Origin: Fructobacillus fructosus KCTC 3544
GTDB lineage: Bacteria > Bacillota > Bacilli > Lactobacillales > Lactobacillaceae
NCBI RefSeq assembly: GCF_001438695.1
Contig: NZ_JQBH01000011.1
Location: 1 to 64,000 of the forward strand
Direction of reading: 5' to 3'
DNA length: 64,000 nucleotides
The notes under the pieces were generated by a model. That model made no database searches, was not told where the DNA came from, and worked only from the letters and a program-made list of their open reading frames with translations. Positions 53,558 to 61,341 of the stretch are shown piece after piece (position 1 is the stretch's first letter; every line of letters begins with the position of its first letter). The position numbers were made by a program, and so were the translations under genes.

Positions 53558-53727
53558 CACGTCCGGATTTGATGCGGACGTGCCGACACGTTCGCATCTA
53601 GGTAGTAAGAGTCATTTTTAACTTGGCTGACTAGGTGTAAGAAATCTAGTCGCCAATCATGAAATCGCGGGAAGTCTTTCCTTACTCACGTTTCAGGCCG
53701 ACTAGGTTTAACCTAGTCGGCTTTTTT
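53530..53727 (+). promoter_or_regulatory. Tyr/Phe-responsive ribosome-mediated attenuator (predicted)
   Basis: After the leader peptide come GCACGTCCG/CGGACGTGC (53558-53584), a competing ACGTG/CACGT stem, the segment 53596-53609 complementary to the leader's Tyr codons, and a TTGGC-GACTAG/CTAGTC-GCCAA hairpin (about 53632-53656). The CTAGTCG of that hairpin can instead pair with CGACTAG in the terminator's 5' arm. These are mutually exclusive and form a plausible antitermination switch. Pairings are direct; the order of events is inferred. Confidence 0.68.
53697..53727 (+). terminator. Attenuator terminator before aroE
   Basis: GCCGACTAGG / CCTAGTCGGC, 10 bp with a 5-nt loop, then six T, 24 bp before the aroE ATG. 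There is no gene upstream to terminate, apart from the leader peptide. Confidence 0.9.
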
Positions 53728-53750
53728 GTTTGCCAAGAAAGGAAATACAC

Positions 53751-54650
53751 ATGACACGAATTGATGGACACACGATTTTAATCGGCCTAATGGCCTATCC
53801 CATAAGGCACTCCATGTCCCCGACGATGCACAACACTGCTTTTGAAGCACTCGGTTTAAACTACGCCTACCTCGCTTTTGACATCGATGGACCGCAGTTA
53901 GCAGATGGTGTCAAGGCACTTCGAACACTGGACATGCGGGGAGCCAACATCTCCATGCCGAATAAACAGGCCATCCTTCCGCATCTCGATCAACTGGACC
54001 AGTCCGCTGATTTAACAGGCGCTGTTAACACCGTGGTCAACGACGGTGGCGTCTTGACCGGTTACACAACCGACGGTATTGGCTTCGTTAATGACATGAA
54101 GAAAAAAGGTCACGATGTCAAAGGAAAGAAGGTACTAGTTGTCGGTGCTGGTGGCGCCGGAATTCCAATCGCTGCTCAATCAGCGATTGAAGGAGCAGTC
54201 GAAATTCGCGTTGCCAACCGACAAGACGACCACTTGCAAAATGCAAAAGATATTGCCCAAACCATTAACGACAAAACCGATGCAGTGGCTTCGACCTTGG
54301 CATTGGAAGACGAGGAGGCCTTCAAGGAGGCCCTTGCCTGGGCCGACATTTACGTCGATGCCACCGGCGTTGGCATGAAGCCGTTGGAAGGCAAATCGCT
54401 GGTTGAAAACCCAACGTGGTTGAAAAAAGATTTGGTCGTTTACGACACAGTTTATGCGCCACGAACGACAAAACTCATGGAAGTGGCCAAGGATGCCGGA
54501 CTCCAAGCCGTATACAACGGCTTAGGCATGATGATTGAACAGGGCGCAGCCGCTTTCAAACTCTGGACCGGCCAAGACATGCCAATCGATAAGGTCGAGG
54601 CGGCCATGGTAGCAAAGGACAAAGAAAATGAGCAAAGAACTTCCCATTAA
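53751..54650 (+). CDS. aroE: Shikimate dehydrogenase
   Basis: A 299-aa NADPH enzyme reducing 3-dehydroshikimate. The shikimate site is YPIRHSMSPTMHNTAF and the catalytic Lys is in GANISMPNKQAILPHLD; the dinucleotide loop is VVGAGGAGIP. The ATG at 53751 has GGAAA 6 nt upstream; an earlier in-frame start lacks one and lies in the terminator's T run. First structural gene of the aro operon. Confidence 0.95.
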   Translation: MTRIDGHTILIGLMAYPIRHSMSPTMHNTAFEALGLNYAYLAFDIDGPQLADGVKALRTLDMRGANISMPNKQAILPHLDQLDQSADLTGAVNTVVNDGGVLTGYTTDGIGFVNDMKKKGHDVKGKKVLVVGAGGAGIPIAAQSAIEGAVEIRVANRQDDHLQNAKDIAQTINDKTDAVASTLALEDEEAFKEALAWADIYVDATGVGMKPLEGKSLVENPTWLKKDLVVYDTVYAPRTTKLMEVAKDAGLQAVYNGLGMMIEQGAAAFKLWTGQDMPIDKVEAAMVAKDKENEQRTSH

Positions 54651-55401
54651 AAACATTATTCTCGGTAAAGAATCAGCCAAAGTCGCACTTCCGCTTACCT
54701 CAGTTGACGACGCTGCCCTGGTAACCGATGCCAACAATACAGCGCAAGCATCCCCTGACATTGTTGAGTGGCGAATCGACTTTTTCAAAAAATGGCAAGA
54801 GGAACAGGCACTTAGCTCCGCCGTCCAAATCATTCGCCAAGTCATGCCGGAAACACCGCTCATTGCCACCTTCCGAACTAAGGATGAAGGCGGGCAGTTT
54901 GCCATCATACCGGACGATTACGAACAACTACTGATTCATCTCACAGACCTAGACGTCGACATCATTGATGTCGAGATTGGTAAGGGACCAGCACTAGTTA
55001 ACAAGGTGATTAAAAAAGCACACCAAGCTGGCAAATTAATCATTGCTTCTTCTCACGACTTTGACAAAACGCCCACGGCGAAGCAATTGGCCGAGCGATT
55101 CGACGAGATGGCAGAGGCCGAGGCCGACATACTCAAAATTGCCACCATGGCAAATGATTCAGAAGACGCCCTTCGGACCATGTCAGCCAGCGAACAAGCA
55201 GCAAAGCTCCATGATCAACCGGTCGTTTCGATGGCCATGGGCCAAATCGGTACCATCAGCCGTCTAGCCACGACCATTTCCAAGTCAGCCATTACTTTTG
55301 CCTGTCTCAGTCAAAAGGAGGCATCCGCCCCAGGACAAGTCCGAATCAATGAACTCAGGCAAATACAAAACATCTTAGAAGGGAAATCGAATGAAAGCTA
55401 G
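54628..55401 (+). CDS. aroD: 3-dehydroquinate dehydratase, type I
   Basis: A 257-aa type I dehydroquinase forming a Schiff base. The catalytic His is in IASSHDFDKTP and the Lys in ADILKIATMANDSED; the beginning VALPLTSVD and WRIDFF are typical. AAAGGA lies upstream, inside aroE, and the gene overlaps aroE by 23 nt. Confidence 0.95.
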   Translation: MSKELPIKNIILGKESAKVALPLTSVDDAALVTDANNTAQASPDIVEWRIDFFKKWQEEQALSSAVQIIRQVMPETPLIATFRTKDEGGQFAIIPDDYEQLLIHLTDLDVDIIDVEIGKGPALVNKVIKKAHQAGKLIIASSHDFDKTPTAKQLAERFDEMAEAEADILKIATMANDSEDALRTMSASEQAAKLHDQPVVSMAMGQIGTISRLATTISKSAITFACLSQKEASAPGQVRINELRQIQNILEGKSNES

Positions 55402-56836
55402 CCAGAACATACGACTCACAACCGGTCTCTACGCCAACTATTTCGTCCACGGCTTTGGAATGATTATTCTTACCCAAAACCTTCTCCAACTCGCTCATAA
55501 CTGGTCCAGCTCCTTGACCACCGCCTCGTTCATTCTCTCCGGAATCGGCATCGGCCGTTTGGTCGCCTACCTTTTGATGGGCTTCATTTCCGACCATTTT
55601 GGTCGAAAGACTTCGCTTCTCATCGGAATCAGCACCTACTTGATTTTCCTGGTCTTAACCCCAATCAACCATTCACTTTCCATGGCTTATGCACTGACCG
55701 TTCTGATGGGCATTGCCAACTCTGCACTAGATTCAGCAACCTATCCCCTTTTGGAGGAAGTGTCAAAAAAAGGAACGGCAAATACCGTTTTACTAAAAGC
55801 CTTCATCTCGACAGGCGAGTTTCTTTTACCAATGATTGTCCTCTTTCTGGCAAACGAACACCTCTGGTTTGGCTTATCATTCATGGTGCCCGCGGCCGTC
55901 TTACTCGTGAACTTAATCAACATCATCACGCTACCGGTTAAAGAAATTCGGGATAAAACGATTCAAGCCACCAAGCCAGCCCTACAAGTGTCAAGTGGCA
56001 AGAAAGTCATCTTGCTCATCGCACTGCTCGTTTACGGCTTTTCCTCCATGGCCGTCATGATCTGGTTTACCCAGTGGATTACGATTTTCGCCGAAGGAAT
56101 CGGCTTCTCCAAAAGTGTTGCCCACTTCCTCCTCTCCCTCTACAGTCTTGGGTCCATTACCGGGGTCTTAATCGTTGCTTCGACTCTCAGCCGCTTCAAC
56201 GTGAAAAAGCTTCTCTTCCTTGGTCTGAACATTCTTTCCCTAGTCGCAATCGTCACGCTTGCCTTAACGAAAAATGTTTTGCTTGCCAACTTAGCAGCCT
56301 TCTTCTTTGGATTATCAGCCGCTGGCGGCCTGATGCAAATTGCCTTGAATTCATTGCTGACGATTTTCCCTAACCGAAAAGGGCTAATGACCGGTACCTT
56401 CTTTATCTTCGGTTCCATTGCCTCCTTCACGGTGCCAATTATCACGGGGGTGCTCATTAAGGTGCCCGGCCTGAACATCATCTTAGCCGATGCCTCAATG
56501 GCCATTCTTTCACTGCTCGTTGCCATCACCGTCTACATTTGCCTACCAAACGAAAGTCGGAGCCTAGCTGATGCTCGGAAAACCATCGACAAAATCGACA
56601 AAGAAATTCTTCAACTAATCGATCAACGTTTTACCGCTGTCTCAGACGTTATCTTTTACAAGGAGAAGAGCACCTTAGCGATTCAAGATCTGAAGCGCGA
56701 AGGTATCGTCTTAGACAAAATCGCAAAGGAAAGCCCAAGAAAAGAACTGGTGCCTTACAACCAAGCCATTATTCAAGCAATTATGGATCAATCCAAAAAG
56801 TACCAGGCAGCAAAGAGTAACCAACTGAATAAATAA
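55391..56836 (+). CDS. MFS transporter fused to an AroQ-type chorismate mutase
   Basis: A 481-aa fusion. Residues 1-385 form a 12-helix major facilitator transporter with motif A MGFISDHFGRKTSLL. Residues 392-481 are a complete AroQ-class chorismate mutase. Aligned by eye with the E. coli P-protein domain, the catalytic residues are all present: Arg396, Arg413, Lys424, Asp433, Arg436, Glu437, Ser468 and Gln472. The mutase would sit at the inner membrane face. AAGGGA precedes the ATG, which overlaps aroD by 11 nt. There is no internal stop or ribosome site suggesting separate genes. Substrate unknown. Confidence 0.88.
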   Translation: MKASQNIRLTTGLYANYFVHGFGMIILTQNLLQLAHNWSSSLTTASFILSGIGIGRLVAYLLMGFISDHFGRKTSLLIGISTYLIFLVLTPINHSLSMAYALTVLMGIANSALDSATYPLLEEVSKKGTANTVLLKAFISTGEFLLPMIVLFLANEHLWFGLSFMVPAAVLLVNLINIITLPVKEIRDKTIQATKPALQVSSGKKVILLIALLVYGFSSMAVMIWFTQWITIFAEGIGFSKSVAHFLLSLYSLGSITGVLIVASTLSRFNVKKLLFLGLNILSLVAIVTLALTKNVLLANLAAFFFGLSAAGGLMQIALNSLLTIFPNRKGLMTGTFFIFGSIASFTVPIITGVLIKVPGLNIILADASMAILSLLVAITVYICLPNESRSLADARKTIDKIDKEILQLIDQRFTAVSDVIFYKEKSTLAIQDLKREGIVLDKIAKESPRKELVPYNQAIIQAIMDQSKKYQAAKSNQLNK

Positions 56837-56913
56837 GAATCGATTACCTGGATATTCAGAGACAATAACCGACTTTACATCCCCATATCTCAACTGAAAT
56901 AAAGGACAACATT

Positions 56914-58083
56914 ATGATCAACTACATTACTGCAGGCGAATCACACGGACCAGAACTTTCTGGTATCTTAACTGGCATCCCAGCCGGGCTCCACCTAAAC
57001 ATCGACGAAATTAACGCAGCACTCTCTGCTCGGCAAGGCGGTTACGGCCGTGGCAACCGTCAAAAGATTGAACATGACCAAATCATCATCACGGGCGGCG
57101 TGCGACACGGTGTGACGCTTGGTTCGCCAATCGCCTTAACAATCAAAAACCGCGATCACGCTCAGTGGTCCAAGATTATGGACCCGATAACCCCAGCTAA
57201 TGCTGAAAACACTTTACGGGCTGTTTCCCGTCCCCGTCCCGGCCACGCCGATCTGGTTGGCGGCATGAAGTACGGGCACCGAGATATGAGAAACGTATTG
57301 GAACGTTCATCAGCCCGCGAAACGGCAATGCGTGTAGCCATCGGAAACATCTGTAAGCAAGTCTTGGAAGCGTTAGACGTGAAAATCGTGGGCCACGTCG
57401 AATCAATCGGTGGCATTCAAGCGGCCGGCAATCGATCAATTGACGTGTTAGAAATCGAACAGCTCATCCAATCAAATGACCTTCGCATCTTAGACCAAAG
57501 CAAGGTCGACGAAATCCACAACCGTATCGACCAGGCCAAGCGCGATGGTGACACCCTCGGTGGGGTTATCCGTGTTGTGGCAACCAATCTGCCAGCCGGT
57601 CTTGGTTCCTACACCTCTTGGGACACCAAGCTCGATGCCAAAGTCGCCGGCGCCGTCGTTGGTGTCAACGCGATGAAAGGTTGCGAAATTGGCGATGGCT
57701 TTGAAAACGCCGTTCGACCGGGCTCTCAAGTGATGGACGAAATCGACTGGGAAGAAGGCAAGGGCTTCACCCGGAATTCCGATCACTTGGGTGGCTTTGA
57801 AGGTGGCATGACCAATGGAATGCCCGTTATCGTGAAAGCAGCCATGAAGCCGATTCCAACGCTTTACAAACCATTGCAGTCAGCAGACATCAACTCGAAA
57901 GAAATTAAAAAGGCGACAGTCGAGCGTTCCGATACAACTGCCATTGTCCCCGCTTCCATCGTAATTGAATCCGTGGTTGCCATCGAACTAGCCAAGGCCA
58001 TCTGCGAGACTTTCGACGGGTCACAAATCGACCGTTTAAAGAAACAAATCACGGACTACCGTGAAGAACTCAAAAATTTCTAA
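56914..58083 (+). CDS. aroC: Chorismate synthase
   Basis: A 389-aa FMN-dependent enzyme. Signatures are GESHGPELSGILTGIPAG, RPRPGHADLVGGMKYGHRDMRNVLERSSARETA and RSDTTAIVPASIV. AAAGGA lies before the ATG. The 77-bp gap behind the fusion gene shows no terminator, so it should be cotranscribed. Confidence 0.96.
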   Translation: MINYITAGESHGPELSGILTGIPAGLHLNIDEINAALSARQGGYGRGNRQKIEHDQIIITGGVRHGVTLGSPIALTIKNRDHAQWSKIMDPITPANAENTLRAVSRPRPGHADLVGGMKYGHRDMRNVLERSSARETAMRVAIGNICKQVLEALDVKIVGHVESIGGIQAAGNRSIDVLEIEQLIQSNDLRILDQSKVDEIHNRIDQAKRDGDTLGGVIRVVATNLPAGLGSYTSWDTKLDAKVAGAVVGVNAMKGCEIGDGFENAVRPGSQVMDEIDWEEGKGFTRNSDHLGGFEGGMTNGMPVIVKAAMKPIPTLYKPLQSADINSKEIKKATVERSDTTAIVPASIVIESVVAIELAKAICETFDGSQIDRLKKQITDYREELKNF

Positions 58084-58092
58084 GGAGTGCAC

Positions 58093-59364
58093 ATGACAAT
58101 CCCTATTTTAAAGGGCACCATTCAGGTCCCTGGTGATAAATCCATCTCCCACCGTTCCATCATCTTTGGTGCCATTGCCGAAGGACAAACAACGGTTAAA
58201 AATTTCCTTCGGTCAAACGATTGTTTAGCGACTCTAGAGGCCTTTCGCCAAATGGGTGTCCACATTGAGGAAAATGGCAATAACCTGACCATTGACGGGG
58301 TCGGCTTGCTGGGTCTACAGGCAAGTTCAAAGCCCTTGGACATGCAAAATTCCGGGACTTCCACCCGCTTGTTAGCCGGACTTTTAGCTGGTCAACACTT
58401 TGATAGCCAGCTAATTGGTGATGCCTCCTTATCAAAACGTCCAATGGGTCGCGTCATTGGCCCACTTTCTGAAATGAACGAAATCTTGCTTGCAGAAGAC
58501 GGTCACTTACCAATGACCATCCATGGCGAGGTTCTCCATGGCATCCATTACCGCATGACAATCGCTTCCGCTCAGGTTAAATCCGCCATCATTCTAGCAG
58601 CCTTAACCGCCCAGTCTGAAACAACCATCGAGGAGCCCCTGCCTTCCCGTGATCACAGCGAAACAATGCTAAAGCTCTTTTCCCCTGAATCGATTGAAAA
58701 AACCGGCCAGACGATCACCATCCATCCTGGGCATCCACTGCAGGGACAACAAATTGAAGTACCCGCTGATATTTCATCCGCCGCTTTCTTCCTAGTTGCC
58801 GGCGCCATTCTACCAGGTTCCAAAATCACCATCGAAAAAGTCGGGCTAAACCCGACCCGTGACGGCATTGTTCGTATTCTCCAACAAATGGGGGCTGATC
58901 TGACCATCGACCGCATTGACCAACCTGGTGAACCAATGGCCAACCTAACCATCAAGGCTGCCCCCCTCGAGCCCTTTCATATTGAAGCAGCAGACATCCC
59001 CGCCCTCGTTGACGAAGTGCCGGCACTGGCACTACTCGCCACAGCCGCCGAAGGTGTTTCGACCATCTCTGGTGCCGAAGAACTGCGGGTTAAGGAATCC
59101 GACCGCTTGGCAGTCATCACCTCCGAGTTAGGTAAACTGGGCGCTGACATTGAAGAAAAACCCGATGGACTGCTGATTACTGGTGGCAAACCACTACGAG
59201 TCCAAAATCCTGAGCTGGACTCGTTCGGTGACCATCGCATTGCGATGACCTTAAAAATCGCCTCACTACTCGTCGACAGACCCGTTACCATCAAAGACGA
59301 CGACTGCATGGCGGTCTCCTACCCGACTTTTGTAAACGATTTAACAACACTCATAAAGGAATAA
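58093..59364 (+). CDS. aroA: 3-phosphoshikimate 1-carboxyvinyltransferase (EPSP synthase)
   Basis: A 423-aa EPSP synthase. Markers are PGDKSISHRSIIFGAIAEG, NSGTSTRLLAGLLAG, KRPMGRVIGPL and EELRVKESDRLAVI. The ATG at 58093 is preferred because AAGGAG lies 5 nt upstream; an in-frame GTG two codons earlier overlaps it. The 9-bp gap to aroC implies coupling. Confidence 0.96.
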   Translation: MTIPILKGTIQVPGDKSISHRSIIFGAIAEGQTTVKNFLRSNDCLATLEAFRQMGVHIEENGNNLTIDGVGLLGLQASSKPLDMQNSGTSTRLLAGLLAGQHFDSQLIGDASLSKRPMGRVIGPLSEMNEILLAEDGHLPMTIHGEVLHGIHYRMTIASAQVKSAIILAALTAQSETTIEEPLPSRDHSETMLKLFSPESIEKTGQTITIHPGHPLQGQQIEVPADISSAAFFLVAGAILPGSKITIEKVGLNPTRDGIVRILQQMGADLTIDRIDQPGEPMANLTIKAAPLEPFHIEAADIPALVDEVPALALLATAAEGVSTISGAEELRVKESDRLAVITSELGKLGADIEEKPDGLLITGGKPLRVQNPELDSFGDHRIAMTLKIASLLVDRPVTIKDDDCMAVSYPTFVNDLTTLIKE

Positions 59365-59367
59365 CTC

Positions 59368-60222
59368 ATGACCACTGTCTTTATCGACGGACTAGGCCTG
59401 ATTGGCGCTAGTCTAGCAACCCTTATCAAAGAAAAAAATTCTAGCATCCGTCTTCTGGCCAACGACCCGAACAACGAAAATTTGAATTATATGCGTGAAC
59501 AGGGGTTGCTCGATAAAGCCTGTTCCTTTGAAGAAGGTGCTAAACAAGCCGACATCATCATTCTCGCTTCACCAGTCGCTGTTATCTGTCAACGTCTTAG
59601 CGAGCTAGCTGAACTCCCCCTGAAAGAAGATGTCCTTGTATCCGATGTCGGCTCTTCCAAAGTTCAAATCGAACAAAGTGCTCAGCCACTAATGGCAAAA
59701 GGAGTCGCCTTCCTAGCTGGCCACCCAATGGCCGGCTCTCACTTAACCGGTGCCAAAAACGTTGATACCAGTCGATTGGTCAACCATACCTACTTTTTGA
59801 TTCAAGAAAACTGCAATCAAGAACAGGTTGCCCAATTTGAAGAGTTACTGGCTGCTGCCCACTTTGACTTTCGTCTTGTGAATGCTAAAAGCCATGACCA
59901 AATCGTGGCTGCCTCTTCCCATCTGCCACACATGGTTGCCTTTGCCCTGGCCTCCACCGTTAACCAGGCACGGGAAGCTTCCACCGTTGACTGGGGAAAG
60001 CCTGCTGCCGGCTTCCTCGACGCCACCCGGATTGCCAAAGCCGATGCCACCATGTGGACGAGTATCTTTTTATCGAATCCTAAGCAAATCTTGGCAGAAC
60101 TCGATGACTTTGAAAAAGAACTTAGTCGTTTAAAGCAAGCCATTGAAAACAAAAACGCAACCGAACTATTTGATGATTTGAAGGCTGCTCAGACAGCCCG
60201 TCTTCAAATGGAAAAGGAGTAA
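59368..60222 (+). CDS. tyrA: Prephenate dehydrogenase
   Basis: A 284-aa NAD(P)-dependent enzyme making 4-hydroxyphenylpyruvate for tyrosine. Dinucleotide loop GLGLIGASLA near the N-terminus, DVGSSK, then the catalytic-His motif LAGHPMAGS. No ACT domain is attached. It begins 3 bp after aroA. Confidence 0.94.
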   Translation: MTTVFIDGLGLIGASLATLIKEKNSSIRLLANDPNNENLNYMREQGLLDKACSFEEGAKQADIIILASPVAVICQRLSELAELPLKEDVLVSDVGSSKVQIEQSAQPLMAKGVAFLAGHPMAGSHLTGAKNVDTSRLVNHTYFLIQENCNQEQVAQFEELLAAAHFDFRLVNAKSHDQIVAASSHLPHMVAFALASTVNQAREASTVDWGKPAAGFLDATRIAKADATMWTSIFLSNPKQILAELDDFEKELSRLKQAIENKNATELFDDLKAAQTARLQMEKE

Positions 60223-60225
60223 GCT

Positions 60226-60732
60226 ATGCAAAATCCAATTCTTATCGGCTTTATGGGTGCAGGTAAAACAACCGTTGGTCGGGCCCTTTCAAAAGCCTTA
60301 AACCAACCATTTCAAGACCTCGACCAGGTCATCGAAGCAACACTCAAGCAAAGCATCCCCTCCTACTTTGAGGCAAATGGCGAAGCGGCTTTTCGTCAGG
60401 TGGAAAAGGAACTATTAGCACAGCACTTATCCACAGAAAACGTGCTCGCAACGGGCGGAGGCACGGCCTGCCAAATTGCCAATCAAGAATTGTTGTTGAA
60501 AAGTCGGCGGCCTGTCATCTGGTTAAAGGCTTCTGATGCAACAACAATCCACAATCTTTCAGGGGAAGATTGGCAAAAAAGACCCATCTTAGCAAACAAA
60601 AGTGCACAAGATGTTACGAATTTAAAAGCCAATCGTGAACATTTTTACCGAAAAACGGCTGATATGATTATCCAAGTCGATCAAAAAACGCCAGAGGCCA
60701 TTGCAGAAGAAATTATCCAACGCATTTCATAA
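60226..60732 (+). CDS. aroK: Shikimate kinase
   Basis: A 168-aa kinase. P-loop GFMGAGKTTVGRALS, DLDQVIE Asp pair, RQVEKELL and the GGGTA motif in NVLATGGGTA. It starts 3 bp after tyrA, with AAAGGAG upstream. Confidence 0.95.
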   Translation: MQNPILIGFMGAGKTTVGRALSKALNQPFQDLDQVIEATLKQSIPSYFEANGEAAFRQVEKELLAQHLSTENVLATGGGTACQIANQELLLKSRRPVIWLKASDATTIHNLSGEDWQKRPILANKSAQDVTNLKANREHFYRKTADMIIQVDQKTPEAIAEEIIQRIS

Positions 60733-60746
60733 GAAAGGAGCCAACA

Positions 60747-61295
60747 ATGCCTGCCATTCACACACTCGGTCCAAGGGAAACTGATTCCTATTTAGCAGCA
60801 CAAGGGCTAACTGACGAAGACCCAGTTTATCAGCATTTTAGCATCCAATTGCACCACGACTTTTCCTCCATTTATGAAAACCTAGGCAACTATCATGGCG
60901 ACTATTTCCTCGTACCGGTTGGTTATCAAGGTCCCGCGGGTGATACCTGGACCAGTCAACACTATGCACACTGGCAAGAACTAATCATTAAAAAAACTTG
61001 GTCAACCAAAACCATGGAAATGCTCCTCGTTGAAAATACTGAACAATCCAATTCAAAGTCGGTTAGTCATCGAACCACCAAGACCCTGCTGCAAGAATTT
61101 GCGGAACAAAATGACTTGTCAGTCCAAATCGACTACGTGCCAGCCAAACCACTTGCAGCCGACGCCTTCCTTTCCGGAAATTATCAATACGCCATTTTTA
61201 GTCAAAATGCCGAAAAAAAATTACAGCAACATCACCGAATTTTAGCTCGCTTTCAGCCGGAAATGATTTGGTGTCTTTATCAAATCAAATCATAA
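60747..61295 (+). CDS. Prephenate dehydratase-superfamily protein, BacA-like
   Basis: A 182-aa protein at the end of the aro operon. Its TLGPRETDSYLAA, DYFLVPVGYQG, VSHRTTKTLLQEF and ARFQPEMIWCLYQ resemble, in order, the segments TLGPEGTSSEYAA, EYTIVPHAYDG, VSHPSPINLIKYF and KTFKSIPMSWSLF recalled for B. subtilis BacA, a prephenate decarboxylase. The TRF motif and ACT domain of normal prephenate dehydratases are missing. It may be a divergent dehydratase or a decarboxylase-like enzyme. AAAGGAG lies upstream. Confidence 0.7.
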   Translation: MPAIHTLGPRETDSYLAAQGLTDEDPVYQHFSIQLHHDFSSIYENLGNYHGDYFLVPVGYQGPAGDTWTSQHYAHWQELIIKKTWSTKTMEMLLVENTEQSNSKSVSHRTTKTLLQEFAEQNDLSVQIDYVPAKPLAADAFLSGNYQYAIFSQNAEKKLQQHHRILARFQPEMIWCLYQIKS

Positions 61296-61325
61296 AAACC
61301 CGCTCTCAATGAGAGCGGGTTTTTA
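61294..61325. terminator. Bidirectional terminator ending the aro operon
   Basis: AAACCCGCTCTC / GAGAGCGGGTTT, 13 bp with a 3-nt loop and T runs on both strands, between the convergent aro operon and PfoR-like gene. Confidence 0.92.
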
Positions 61326-61341
61326 TTCACATCACTTGTTC

